Shown piece by piece: positions 7,408-15,498 of a stretch of 34,876 nt of DNA (position 1 is its first letter; each line of letters begins with the position of its first letter). The translations under genes and the position numbers were made by a program. The notes under the pieces are model-generated. The model did not search any database, was not told the DNA's origin, and saw only the letters and a program-made list of their open reading frames with translations. This stretch comes from Bacteroidota bacterium (lineage in GTDB: Bacteria > Verrucomicrobiota > Verrucomicrobiia > Methylacidiphilales > UBA1321). Where the stretch lies: NCBI GenBank assembly GCA_903970335.1, contig CAJCII010000136.1, positions 1-34,876 of the forward strand, written 5' to 3'.

Positions 7408-7683
7408 TTGCAAGTTGAGTTGGCAAGGCGGAAACTATTAACGAAGGTGCAACAATCGCTGCGCAAGCTACTTGGAGCTAAAAAACGCGAAGAGATTCGC
7501 GCGGGCAAGCTATGGGAAATTACCCGGTTTTGGGGATTTGACGTGCGTTGGGTAGAAAAGGAAGTGGCCAAGCCCGATCCGTTTGTCAAACCGGAGGCGA
7601 TGGAAGTGGACAAGATGAGAGTCCACGTGATCCGTCCCGAGAACAACGACACCAACCTGACGAAAGATCCCGATTTGCTCTAA
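7408..7683 (+). CDS. Small basic protein of unknown function (91 aa)
   Basis: The frame is open from a TTG at 7408 to TAA at 7681-7683. An AGGCGG purine run (7395-7400) lies 7 nt upstream of the TTG, a plausible ribosome-binding site. The first half is strongly basic (LARRKLLTKVQQSLRKLLGAKKREE), helical in character, and could bind nucleic acid or membrane. The second half is mixed (WEITRFWGFDVRWVEKEV and later RVHVIRPENN). I do not recognise a family. It lies between an inverted repeat and a pseudopilin gene on the same strand, 70 bp away. The lack of alternative genes and the good start support coding, but it could be spurious. Confidence 0.45.
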   Translation: MQVELARRKLLTKVQQSLRKLLGAKKREEIRAGKLWEITRFWGFDVRWVEKEVAKPDPFVKPEAMEVDKMRVHVIRPENNDTNLTKDPDLL

Positions 7684-7719
7684 AACAGCGAGACGAGCTA
7701 AAAATCACCGTTCCATTAG

Positions 7720-7752
7720 TTGACGCTTAAGAAACAACGATTACATTCGTTG
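7720..7752 (+). promoter_or_regulatory. Candidate promoter with overlapping inverted repeat before the pseudopilin gene
   Basis: TTGACG (7720-7725), 16 nt, TACATT (7742-7747); 5/6 and 4/6 to consensus. The ATG at 7754 lies 6 nt after the -10 box, the spacing of a leaderless start. An exact inverted repeat, CAACGA (7735-7740) and TCGTTG (7747-7752), straddles the -10 box, so a repressor bound there would block transcription; it could also be chance. Confidence 0.4.
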
Positions 7753-7753
7753 C

Positions 7754-8437
7754 ATGATTAAATTCCGCTCAGTCGCTTTGGGCCGCGTTGCCAGCCAGCG
7801 CGGATTCACCTTGGTGGAACTTCTTGTGGTTCTAGCCATTATATCCATCCTGCTCTCCGTGCTGATTCCAGCCACGTGGAGTGCCCTCAAATCGGCGCGA
7901 CAGTCGGCGGCGACACAAAGTTCGCACGGAATTGGTGAGTTGATGACTCAGTATGCTTTGGACAATGGGCAATATCCCGATGGCGCGACCTCGACCGACG
8001 CGTTCAAGTTGCTTTTGTCCAAGGGCTACCTCACGTCAGCCGATGTTTTTTATCTGCCGAACGGTCAGCAAACAAAATTCAAGGGAGTGTCGCCGGCAAC
8101 CAACCTGACTTCGGCCAATGTGTCGTGGGACATCATGGGGTTGAATGGCCAGGGGACGAGTTCCGGGCCGGTCGGTTTGTCGGTCAACGCGCCATCGGAA
8201 TTACCCTTGGTTTTCAGCACCGGCGGTACGGTGAATGTGCCGCAACAGGCTGGGACCGGATCGGCGACTTGTAGCGCGAAGGGACCGCTGGGAACGGACG
8301 GGCTGGCGGTGACTTACCGGGACAATCACTCGACATTTGCCAAAGTCGATTCGACGGACGGCACGTCTACGATCAGCGACTTCATTGCGGGGTCATTCGA
8401 TCCCCAAGGCTTGACCTACGTGCAAAGAACGCCGTAG
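7754..8437 (+). CDS. Type II secretion/type IV pilus pseudopilin-like protein
   Basis: A 227-residue protein with a class III (prepilin) signal, QRG|FTLVELLVVLAIISILL. Cleavage is predicted between Gly17 and Phe18, and the conserved Glu is at +5 (Glu22). The hydrophobic helix continues to about residue 40 and is followed by an extended alpha-helix (ATWSALKSARQSA). The C-terminal part has LMTQYALDNGQYPDG, reminiscent of GspG-type major pseudopilins, and an insertion of about 100 residues rich in Gly, Ser and Thr. It would be processed by a PilD-type peptidase and assembled in a pseudopilus. No assembly ATPase or platform gene is near; the secretin cluster begins 8 kb away on the same strand. 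Confidence 0.82.
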   Translation: MIKFRSVALGRVASQRGFTLVELLVVLAIISILLSVLIPATWSALKSARQSAATQSSHGIGELMTQYALDNGQYPDGATSTDAFKLLLSKGYLTSADVFYLPNGQQTKFKGVSPATNLTSANVSWDIMGLNGQGTSSGPVGLSVNAPSELPLVFSTGGTVNVPQQAGTGSATCSAKGPLGTDGLAVTYRDNHSTFAKVDSTDGTSTISDFIAGSFDPQGLTYVQRTP

Positions 8438-8456
8438 GGGAGGCTGTCCCGAAAGT

Positions 8457-8473
8457 AAACGCCGAGGCGTTTT
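8457..8473. terminator. Putative bidirectional terminator hairpin
   Basis: AAACGCC (8457-8463) and GGCGTTT (8466-8472) are inverted repeats; realistically they give a 5-bp stem with a CGAG tetraloop, flanked by A and T runs. It lies 19 bp after the pseudopilin stop and directly overlaps the stop of the convergent isomerase gene, so it could end both transcripts. Confidence 0.45.
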
Positions 8474-9533
8474 AGAGGAACATCTTGATAAACGCCTTGG
8501 CGCGGAGGCTGTCGAGCCACTCTTGCTGGCGAAGCTGACTCTGTTCGCTGATGACCGTTTGCTCGATCTGGGCGCGAACGTCTTCGAGAGCCGTGACCGA
8601 TGACTTTTTGCGGTCCTCAACTTGGACGATGTAGTAGAAGCCGTCCGAGGTGGTGATGACATCGGTGTGCTGGCCGGGTTGAAGTTTGGAAATGGGGTCC
8701 CAGAGATCGGGGCGGATGGCGGTCTTGCCGTTTTGCGTTACCCAGCCGAGTTCACCGCCGTCATCCTTGTTGGAGGCTTCCGAGTAGGATTTGGCGAGTT
8801 CCGCAAAATCGGAGCCGGTGTCGATCTTGTAGAGAATTTCGTTCGCGATTTCCAACTGGGGGTCGTAGGTGACCTGCTTGCCATCGACGGTTTTTTGGGA
8901 GGGAAAGAGCGCTTTGCGCAGAACGATCGTACTGACCTTGATCTTTTCGTCCTCGACGAAGAGTCGGAGGTTCTGCTGGTAGTATTGCTCGATCTGGTAA
9001 GGGGAAATGAGGACCGTCTGGGTGACATTTCTCTGGCGCATGTACTGGACGATGGCGGTGTCGGCGATTTCCTCCCGGTACTTTTGCATGGTCGTGCCGC
9101 GCTCGTAGAGGGTCTTGATGAAGGCGACGCGGTCGCCGCCGTACTGCTCGCGGATGATCGAGTTGATCTGTTCGTTGATGTAGGTATCGGGGATGAACCC
9201 GCTGGCATTCTTGAAATCCTGGATGATCAGTTCACGCTCGACGAGGGCGCGGAGGACGTTGAGCTTTGCCTCCTTTACCCTTTGGAAAAGCTCTTCGCCC
9301 GAGTAGTTTTGCTGCAAGAGTTTTTCCGTTTCGGCCACTTCCTCGTTGATCTGGAGATATGTGATGACCTTGTCGTTGACGACCGCAGCGATGCCGTCCT
9401 CCATCCCTTGTCCCCGGGCAGAGGGCGCGAAGATGGAAATAAGGGTCGTCCAAACGGCGAAGTGGACAACGGCGAGTAAATGAAGGTGGTAAGGACGCCG
9501 AGCTAGTGCGGCCTTTTCAAGGAAACAACCCAT
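8472..9533 (-). CDS. SurA/parvulin-type periplasmic peptidyl-prolyl isomerase
   Basis: A 353-residue exported chaperone-like protein. A hydrophobic signal segment (about residues 17-36, LHLLAVVHFAVWTTLISIF) ends in SARGQ, a plausible cleavage region. Next come a SurA-N-type helical domain (IAAVVNDKVITYLQINEEVA from about residue 48) and one parvulin (PpiC) domain at about 197-310. The parvulin domain includes AELAKSYSEASNKDDGGELG and a late SDGFYYIVQVEDRK segment. SurA proteins of proteobacteria usually carry two parvulin domains; only one is seen here. It probably assists folding of outer-membrane proteins. The chosen ATG (9533) overlaps the end of mfd by 31 nt; a later start inside the signal would remove the overlap but damage the signal peptide. 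Confidence 0.82.
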   Translation of the reverse strand: MGCFLEKAALARRPYHLHLLAVVHFAVWTTLISIFAPSARGQGMEDGIAAVVNDKVITYLQINEEVAETEKLLQQNYSGEELFQRVKEAKLNVLRALVERELIIQDFKNASGFIPDTYINEQINSIIREQYGGDRVAFIKTLYERGTTMQKYREEIADTAIVQYMRQRNVTQTVLISPYQIEQYYQQNLRLFVEDEKIKVSTIVLRKALFPSQKTVDGKQVTYDPQLEIANEILYKIDTGSDFAELAKSYSEASNKDDGGELGWVTQNGKTAIRPDLWDPISKLQPGQHTDVITTSDGFYYIVQVEDRKKSSVTALEDVRAQIEQTVISEQSQLRQQEWLDSLRAKAFIKMFL

Positions 9534-12500
9534 GAAATTATTTCTTTGAGCATAGAAATAGGCTCTCGAACGGTCAAGCGGGGAAACTTGCCGCTTACCA
9601 TGATGTAATCCTGGCCCTGGCGGAGCAGGAGCTTCTCTTGCTGGGTTTCCACCACGCCGATGCGAGCTTCCGAGGCGGCAATTTTGAGCGTGGTGGCGAG
9701 CAAGAGCCTCTCGACCGCGACTGGCCAGGGGCCATGACGGTCGCGACATTCGAGGCGGAGTTTGTCGAGGTCTTCAGCGTTGGCCGCCTCGGCGATGCGG
9801 CGGTAACCCTCCATCCGCCAGCGGCTTTCCGGGAGGTAGGCGCGAGGCAGGAAGGCACCGTATTTGCCGGTCTTTTCGTCCACATCGCTTTCCTGCCAGA
9901 CGAGGAAATCGAGCAGCAATTTCGTTTCGACGAGGCGTCCGGGCTTTTCCCCTTTCATACGCGCGACGGCGGTCTTGAGCAACTGGCAGTAGAGATCGAA
10001 CCCGACGGCGGTGATGTGTCCGCTCTGCGCGGTGCCGAGAAGATTACCCGCGCCGCGAATCTCCAGGTCGCGCATGGCGATTTTAAACCCGGCACCGAGT
10101 TGGGAGTATTGTTTGATGGCGGAAACGCGCTTTTTCGCATCGCCGACGGTCATCAAATGACGCGGGAGAAAGAGATAGGCGTAGGCCTTGTGCTGGGCCC
10201 GCCCGACGCGGCCCCGGAGCTGGTAGAGGTCGGCAAGGCCGAAGCGGTCGGCGCGGTCGATGATGATCGTGTTCGCGTTCGGGATGTCGAGGCCGCTTTC
10301 GATGATCGTGGTGGAGAGAAGCAGGTCCGTTTTTCCGGCGACAAAGCGGGCCATGACTTCTTCCAGTTCGTCCGGTTCCATCCGACCGTGTCCGACATCG
10401 ATGCGCGCCTTGGGCACGAGCAGCTTCAGTCGTTGGGCGACTTCCTGGATCGAGTGAATCCGGTTGTGGAGAAAATAGACCTGGCCATTGCGCGACAGCT
10501 CGCGTTCGATCGCCTCCCGGATCACCCGTTCGTCGTAGGGCGCAACGATGGTCTCGACGGGATGCCGGTTGGGCGGTGCGGTTTCGATCGTGCTCATGTC
10601 CCGCGCTCCGGTGAGCGAGAGATAGAGCGTGCGGGGAATCGGTGTGGCGGAGAGGGTCAACACATCGACGAGGCGGAAGAGCTGCTTGAATTTCTCCTTT
10701 TGTTTGACGCCGAAGCGTTGTTCCTCGTCGACGACGACGAGGCCGAGGTCCTTAAATTTGACGTCTTTCGAGAGGAGCCGATGCGTGCCGATGACCACAT
10801 CGACGGAACCGTCGGCCAGCCCGGCCAGCGTCGCGCGTTGCTGTTTGAGCGGCTGCAGGCGGCTAAGGCAATCGATGCGCACGGGGTAGGCTGCGTAGCG
10901 CTCGCGAAGATTCTTCCAGTGTTGCTCGGCGAGGATGGTGGTGGGGACAAGGAAGGCCGCCTGCTTGCCGTCCTGCACCGCCTTGAAGATGGCGCGGATG
11001 GCGACCTCGGTTTTGCCGAAGCCGACATCGCCGCAGATGAGACGGTCCATGGGGCGTTTGCTTTCCATGTCGCGGGTGGTTTCGAGGATGGAGCGCTCCT
11101 GGTCTTCGGTCTCCTCATAGACGAAGGCCTCCTCGAATTCGCGGTCCCAAGCGGTGGCGGGCGGATAGGCATGGCCGGGCAGGGAGTCCCGCTCCGCCTG
11201 GACGCCGAGCAGTTGCGCCGCGTAGTCCATGACGGCTTTTTGCGCGGAAATCTTGGCGCGTTCCCAGCGGGAGCCGCCCAGCGTATCGAGCGGAGGGTGA
11301 CGCCGCCCGACGCCGACGTACTTGGTGACGAGGAAGGCCTGTTCGACCGGGACGTAGAGTTTGCTTTGCTCGGCGAATTCAAGGACGAGAACTTCCGATC
11401 CCGGCGCTTCCGCCGAGGCCGCCGGCAGGGTGGTCATGCCCTTATAGAAGGCGATGCCGTGGTGGAGATGCACGACGTAATCGCCGTCCGCGATTTCGGT
11501 AAAATCGAGCGCCTGGCGCTGGCTGCGGAGGTTCACGAGCCGTTCCTGTTGGCGTAACGCACGCAGGGTCTGGTAGCGTCCGAAGATTTCCGCGTCGCTC
11601 AGGACGACGAGCTTTCCGGCAGGCCAGACGAAACCGCGCAGCAGCGGGCGCACGAGAAAGACGATCGCCTCGACTGGTACCTGGGCCTCATGGAGAATTT
11701 CCTCGAGCCGTTTATGTTCGCCCTCGTTGTTGCAGAAGATGGCCACCTCCCACTTCTCGGTCAGCCAGTCGCGGAGGTGTTCGAGAAAAAGATCGCGCCG
11801 GTTTTCCTGGAGGATGAAGTCGCCGCGCGGCGCGTGGAGGAAGTCGTGGGCGAAGAAGGTAAGATCGCTCGCAGGATTGGTTTCCGAATCCGACAACGAT
11901 TCGTCGAATTCCTTTTCCGAACCCAGCGGCACGACGACGAAGCCTTCGGGCAGGTAATCGCGCAGCGTCGATTCGTGGTCGCCGGTTTCGCCGAGGCCCG
12001 GTCCGGTCAGACTCAGTTCCGCGGTCTTTAGAGACTGCACGGAACGTTGCGCGTCGACGTCGAATTCACGGAGGGAGATCAGTTCCTCGTCCTCCCACTC
12101 GGTGCGTAGGGGGCGCAGCGCATCCCACGAGAAAATATCGACGACGGCCCCGCGGACGCTGAACTGGCCGCGGCCCTGGACTTGGGCCTCGCGCGTGTAC
12201 CCGGCCTGCTCGAGTTGGTGGAGGAGGCCGTCGCGGTCGAGGTGGGTATTCTTGACCAGAGTGAGGCGGTGATTGCGCAGCGCCTTGGGGTCGGGGAGGG
12301 CCTGAGCGCAGGCGTGTTCGGTGGCCAGGACGATGCCGGTAAATCGTGGGCCGAGCCGACTGAGAGCCGAGAGCCGCTCCGCCGTGGTTTCGGGATCGGG
12401 AAGGGTCTCGGCGGTCGGCGTTTCCACCTGTGGGACGAACAGGGCCGGGGCGCTCCAGGCTTCGAGGTCGTTGGCGAGTTCCTCCTGCGCTTTGACTCCC

Positions 12501-12682
12501 GGCGTGAGGGCGAGAAAGGTCCGCTTCGGGGCGATGTGTGCGAGGGCGGCCAGGACAAATGCCTGCGCGGAGGCCGGGAGATGGCCGAGGCGTAGCGTGC
12601 CGCCGGTCTGGCCGATCTCTTTCAGCTCGCGGTGGTTCATCCAGCGCTGAAGGTTTTTTTCGATATTTTCCGATCGGGGCAT
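9503..12682 (-). CDS. mfd: Transcription-repair coupling factor Mfd
   Basis: A 1059-residue DNA translocase that removes stalled RNA polymerase at lesions and recruits UvrA. In order: UvrB-like N-terminal region (about 40-340); RNA-polymerase-interaction domain with DGDYVVHLHHGIAFYKG (about 395-470); helicase domains with Walker A GDVGFGKTEVA (about 548), the VVDEEQRFGVKQKEK box (about 648) and TLSATPIPRTL; then the translocation/QxxGR-like region (DLYQLRGRVGRAQHK); and a C-terminal D7 domain (about 950-1040). It is slightly shorter than the E. coli protein (1148 aa). The start at 12682 (MPRSENIEKNLQ) was chosen because the 24 residues upstream are not Mfd-like. It lies 52 bp downstream of a toxin gene on the same strand and is probably co-transcribed with the isomerase gene. 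Confidence 0.95.
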   Translation of the reverse strand: MPRSENIEKNLQRWMNHRELKEIGQTGGTLRLGHLPASAQAFVLAALAHIAPKRTFLALTPGVKAQEELANDLEAWSAPALFVPQVETPTAETLPDPETTAERLSALSRLGPRFTGIVLATEHACAQALPDPKALRNHRLTLVKNTHLDRDGLLHQLEQAGYTREAQVQGRGQFSVRGAVVDIFSWDALRPLRTEWEDEELISLREFDVDAQRSVQSLKTAELSLTGPGLGETGDHESTLRDYLPEGFVVVPLGSEKEFDESLSDSETNPASDLTFFAHDFLHAPRGDFILQENRRDLFLEHLRDWLTEKWEVAIFCNNEGEHKRLEEILHEAQVPVEAIVFLVRPLLRGFVWPAGKLVVLSDAEIFGRYQTLRALRQQERLVNLRSQRQALDFTEIADGDYVVHLHHGIAFYKGMTTLPAASAEAPGSEVLVLEFAEQSKLYVPVEQAFLVTKYVGVGRRHPPLDTLGGSRWERAKISAQKAVMDYAAQLLGVQAERDSLPGHAYPPATAWDREFEEAFVYEETEDQERSILETTRDMESKRPMDRLICGDVGFGKTEVAIRAIFKAVQDGKQAAFLVPTTILAEQHWKNLRERYAAYPVRIDCLSRLQPLKQQRATLAGLADGSVDVVIGTHRLLSKDVKFKDLGLVVVDEEQRFGVKQKEKFKQLFRLVDVLTLSATPIPRTLYLSLTGARDMSTIETAPPNRHPVETIVAPYDERVIREAIERELSRNGQVYFLHNRIHSIQEVAQRLKLLVPKARIDVGHGRMEPDELEEVMARFVAGKTDLLLSTTIIESGLDIPNANTIIIDRADRFGLADLYQLRGRVGRAQHKAYAYLFLPRHLMTVGDAKKRVSAIKQYSQLGAGFKIAMRDLEIRGAGNLLGTAQSGHITAVGFDLYCQLLKTAVARMKGEKPGRLVETKLLLDFLVWQESDVDEKTGKYGAFLPRAYLPESRWRMEGYRRIAEAANAEDLDKLRLECRDRHGPWPVAVERLLLATTLKIAASEARIGVVETQQEKLLLRQGQDYIMVSGKFPRLTVREPISMLKEIISWVVSLKRPH

Positions 12683-12734
12683 AGGGGACTTAACAACTTG
12701 CCTGAGCTGTCGTCTGAAGCAAGACGGATGGTAG

Positions 12735-13043
12735 CTACGGCACGGACTTCCCAAGAAACCGCTTCATCAAGAGTCTCTCGTTACGCAACACGAAAACGAT
12801 GAAGACGCGATCTCCATCGATTCGGTAGAAAACCCGACAGGGCCTAACGACAAGGTGACGATAGGCCGATTTTGGTAATTCCGGCACACGTGAACCCGAC
12901 TTGGGAAACGATGCCAATTGCTCGACAATAAAAAAAATGCGCTGAACCAGACGGTGCGCTGCGGAAGGATTATCGACGGCGATATAATCGGCAATGGCGT
13001 CCAACTCGTTCAGGGCTGGTTCCGTCCAGACTATCTCAACCAT
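12735..13043 (-). CDS. parE: ParE/RelE-family toxin
   Basis: A 102-residue type II toxin-antitoxin toxin. The N-terminal EIVWTEPALNELDAIADYIA and the C-terminal HLVVRPCRVFYRIDGDRVFI and VLRNERLL segments match the ParE/RelE fold pattern. ParE proteins poison DNA gyrase and RelE proteins cleave mRNA at the ribosome; the sequence resembles ParE more, but the target is inferred. It is intact, with no frameshift. Its ATG overlaps the antitoxin stop region by 13 nt, so the pair is translationally coupled. Of the three toxin loci in this window this is the only one with an unbroken toxin. Confidence 0.85.
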   Translation of the reverse strand: MVEIVWTEPALNELDAIADYIAVDNPSAAHRLVQRIFFIVEQLASFPKSGSRVPELPKSAYRHLVVRPCRVFYRIDGDRVFIVFVLRNERLLMKRFLGKSVP

Positions 13044-13291
13044 CGCTTCATTTTAATTTTGGCCTGGGAATGCGAAAGAACGCGTCCGTCCCGGATTGCC
13101 ATTTCGCCGCGTGCGATACCTTCCAAAACTTCGAGGCGCGCTTGCTGGGACTCGAAGGTCTTGATATCGACGAGATAGGCGGCAGGCAATCCGTGTTGCG
13201 TAATCAGGACGGGTTCCTGTTTTCGTTGAACCTCAGCAATAATCCTGGTTGCGTTGCGCTTGAGCGTGGTGACAAGTTCCGTGGTGGCCAT
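13031..13291 (-). CDS. Phd/YefM-family antitoxin
   Basis: An 86-residue antitoxin with the N-terminal Phd/YefM DNA-binding and dimerisation fold (TTLKRNATRIIAEVQRKQEP, then VLITQHGLPAAYLVDIKTFE). The charged tail (ARGEMAIRDGRVLSHSQAKI) is the likely toxin-binding part. It should neutralise the downstream ParE-like toxin and repress its own operon at the palindrome at 13303-13315. The ATG at 13291 lies 6 nt after a good -10 box with no Shine-Dalgarno sequence, suggesting a leaderless mRNA. Confidence 0.88.
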   Translation of the reverse strand: MATTELVTTLKRNATRIIAEVQRKQEPVLITQHGLPAAYLVDIKTFESQQARLEVLEGIARGEMAIRDGRVLSHSQAKIKMKRWLR

Positions 13292-13297
13292 TAAGTG

Positions 13298-13326
13298 ATA
13301 CTAAAGTAGTACTTTACGCTTTTCAA
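13298..13326 (-). promoter_or_regulatory. Promoter and palindromic operator of the Phd/ParE operon
   Basis: On the minus strand TTGAAA (13326-13321), 17 nt, TAGTAT (13303-13298). Inside the spacer and touching the -10 box is an exact palindrome, AAAGTA-C-TACTTT (plus-strand 13303-13315). An operator placed between -35 and -10 is the classical arrangement for autorepressed toxin-antitoxin operons. The antitoxin ATG begins 6 nt after the -10 box. Confidence 0.6.
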
Positions 13327-13358
13327 CAGAATTAGAATGGGAAGGGATAAGGCCTGAC

Positions 13359-14999
13359 TTAGCCTCGGAATCCCTGCGCAATGGGTACCCGCCGCCCCAT
13401 CCCGAAAGCACGGGGAGACACCTTTAGCCCGGGCGCGGCCTGGCGGCGTTTGTACTCGCTGAAGACGATCTTGTTCAGGACATCGCGGACCGTCTCCGCC
13501 GGAATGCCTTCCCCGATCAGCTTCGTCGGTTCGGCGTCGTCGACGACGTAGTGGCGCAGGATCCGGTCGAGTACGTCGTAGGGGGGCAGGCTGTCCTGAT
13601 CGGTCTGGTTGGGGCGCAGTTCGGCGCTCGGCGGCTTCTCGATCGTGTTCCACGGGATGATTTCCTCGTTCCGATTGACCCATCGGGCCAGCGCGTAAAT
13701 CTCGGTTTTCAGCACGTCGGCAATGACCGCCAGCGCGCCGCACATGTCGCCATAGAGCGTGCAGTAACCGACAGCCAGTTCCGATTTGTTGCCCGTGGTC
13801 AGGACGAGTGGGCCGAATTTATTCGAGAGGGCCATGAGGAGCAGTCCGCGCATCCGCGACTGGATGTTCTCCTCGGTCGCATCGGGTATTTTTCCGGTGA
13901 ACACGCCCTCGAGAGTTTTTTCAACCTCGACTACCGGATCGGCGATGGGCAGGACATCGTAGCGGATGCCCAGTGTTTTTGCGAGTTGCGCGGCATCGCC
14001 GAGGCTGCCTTCGCTGGAATAGCGGGAAGGAAGCGACACGCCCCAGACTTTGTCCGCGCCGAGCGCCTCGGTGGCGATCACCGCGACGAGCGCCGAGTCG
14101 ATGCCGCCGGAGAGACCGAGGACCACCGACTTGAAGCCACACTTGCCGACATAATCGCGCACGCCCAGGACGAGCGCGCGGAAGAGCAATTCCTCCGGAT
14201 GGGTCGTCAGGGCAATGGCCGGAGACGGGGAGGGGGCCGACGTATCGACGACCAACACCTCCTCGGTAAAGCTGGCGCCAAGCGCGAGAACCTCGCCCTC
14301 TGCGTTGAGCACCACGCTATGCCCGTCGAAAATCAATTCGTCGTTGGCCCCGACTGAGTTGACCTGCGCCAGCGGCACCCGCTCATCTCGAGCCACGCGC
14401 CGCAACATAGCCAACCGAGTCGCTTCCTTGCCCCGTTCCCAGGGCGAGGCCGAGATATTCACGATCAGCGTCGCGCCCGCCTCGACAAGTTCGCGCACGG
14501 GATCGCGTCGGTAGCGCCGCTCGGGCCAAAAATCGGCGTCGTTCCAGATGTCCTCGCAGATGGTCAGCGCGATTTTGTGCCCGGCGATTTCCAGCAGCCC
14601 GATTTTTTCCGCCGGTTCGAAATAGCGGTCCTCGTCGAAAACGTCGTAGGTCGGCAGCAGCGATTTCACGGCGCGGTGAACGATCTTTCCGTTCTGGATG
14701 ACGGCGGCGGCGTTGTACAGGGCGCGACCGGGACGGATCGAATTGCGGTCCACATAACCCACGATGAGTGGGACCTCGCCCACCGCAGGGGTCAGTGCGT
14801 CGAGACAATCGAGGCCAAGCTGGATGAAATCGTCGCGCAGGAGGAGATCGCGCGGCGGGTAGCCGCAGAGAAAAAGCTCCGGGGCCAGGACCAATTCCGC
14901 GCCGCGCTGCACCGCGTCGTGGTAGGCCTCCAGCAGGCGCGCGCGATTTTTATCGAAGGCGCCGATGGTCGAGTTGAGTTGAAGCAGGCCGAGGCGCAT
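13359..14999 (-). CDS. nadE: Glutamine-dependent NAD+ synthase
   Basis: A 546-residue cytosolic enzyme that makes NAD+ from deamido-NAD+, ATP and glutamine-derived ammonia. The N-terminal half is a nitrilase-type glutaminase with a catalytic triad visible as Glu41 (LAPELFLCGYPP), Lys112 (RAVKSLLPTYD) and Cys148 (LTICEDIW). The C-terminal half is the synthetase with the PP-loop motif LSGGIDS (297-302), TTGNKSELAVGYCTLYGD, and IEKPPSAELRPNQTDQDSLPPYD. The start at 14999 (MRLGLLQLNS) is the family's usual beginning; the frame is open much further upstream, but that extension only shadows neighbouring genes. It starts 2 nt after the stop of the HIT gene, so the two form an operon. Confidence 0.95.
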   Translation of the reverse strand: MRLGLLQLNSTIGAFDKNRARLLEAYHDAVQRGAELVLAPELFLCGYPPRDLLLRDDFIQLGLDCLDALTPAVGEVPLIVGYVDRNSIRPGRALYNAAAVIQNGKIVHRAVKSLLPTYDVFDEDRYFEPAEKIGLLEIAGHKIALTICEDIWNDADFWPERRYRRDPVRELVEAGATLIVNISASPWERGKEATRLAMLRRVARDERVPLAQVNSVGANDELIFDGHSVVLNAEGEVLALGASFTEEVLVVDTSAPSPSPAIALTTHPEELLFRALVLGVRDYVGKCGFKSVVLGLSGGIDSALVAVIATEALGADKVWGVSLPSRYSSEGSLGDAAQLAKTLGIRYDVLPIADPVVEVEKTLEGVFTGKIPDATEENIQSRMRGLLLMALSNKFGPLVLTTGNKSELAVGYCTLYGDMCGALAVIADVLKTEIYALARWVNRNEEIIPWNTIEKPPSAELRPNQTDQDSLPPYDVLDRILRHYVVDDAEPTKLIGEGIPAETVRDVLNKIVFSEYKRRQAAPGLKVSPRAFGMGRRVPIAQGFRG

Positions 15000-15001
15000 G
15001 G

Positions 15002-15478
15002 CTACAGCTGCTTCCTGATCATCGCATACACGCTCGCAAGATCGCTCGGATGTACCCGCGTTTCGGCGGTCGTGGTCATGAAATTCGCATCGCCGCGCCA
15101 ACGGGGTACCAGGTGCACGTGGAGGTGTTCCGCTATGCCCGCTCCTGCCGCCGGACCGAGGTTGATCCCGACGTTGAATCCATGCGGGGCAAAGGCCGCC
15201 GTCACCGCCGCTTTCATCTGCTTGAGCATTGTCATGATTTCCAGCAACTCGTCGTCGCTCAGGTCCTCCATGGCCCCGGTCGCGCGATAGGGCACCACCA
15301 TCAGGTGACCGGTGTTGTACGGATAGATGTTCAAAACCGCGAAGCAGCCTTTCCCCCGGATCAGCACATAGTTGGCTTCGTCGTCGGTGCTGCGGGCGAT
15401 CTCGGCAAAAACGTCCCCTCTGGATTCTTGCGGATGTTTCACGTAAAGATTGCGCCAAGGCGCCCAGAGATGTTCCAT
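15002..15478 (-). CDS. HIT-family hydrolase
   Basis: A 158-residue histidine-triad protein. The triad HLHVHLVP (His118, His120, His122) is the nucleotide-binding and catalytic motif. The MEHLWAPWRNLYV start and the NIYPYNTGHLMVVPYR segment are typical of the HIT/AP4A phosphorylase-like group found next to other nucleotide genes. Members hydrolyse or phosphorolyse dinucleoside polyphosphates or nucleoside phosphoramidates; the precise substrate here is unknown. The ATG at 15478 was chosen over one 12 nt upstream because MEHLWAPWR is the conserved start. It is first in an operon with nadE, and its start is only 20 bp from the divergent holA start. Confidence 0.88.
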   Translation of the reverse strand: MEHLWAPWRNLYVKHPQESRGDVFAEIARSTDDEANYVLIRGKGCFAVLNIYPYNTGHLMVVPYRATGAMEDLSDDELLEIMTMLKQMKAAVTAAFAPHGFNVGINLGPAAGAGIAEHLHVHLVPRWRGDANFMTTTAETRVHPSDLASVYAMIRKQL

Positions 15479-15498
15479 GGTTGCCCCCAACTAAACGC

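Noticed and set aside
9638-11557. A 639-codon plus-strand open frame antisense to mfd
   Set aside because: It mirrors Mfd codons; all Mfd motifs are on the minus strand and the antisense product resembles no known fold.
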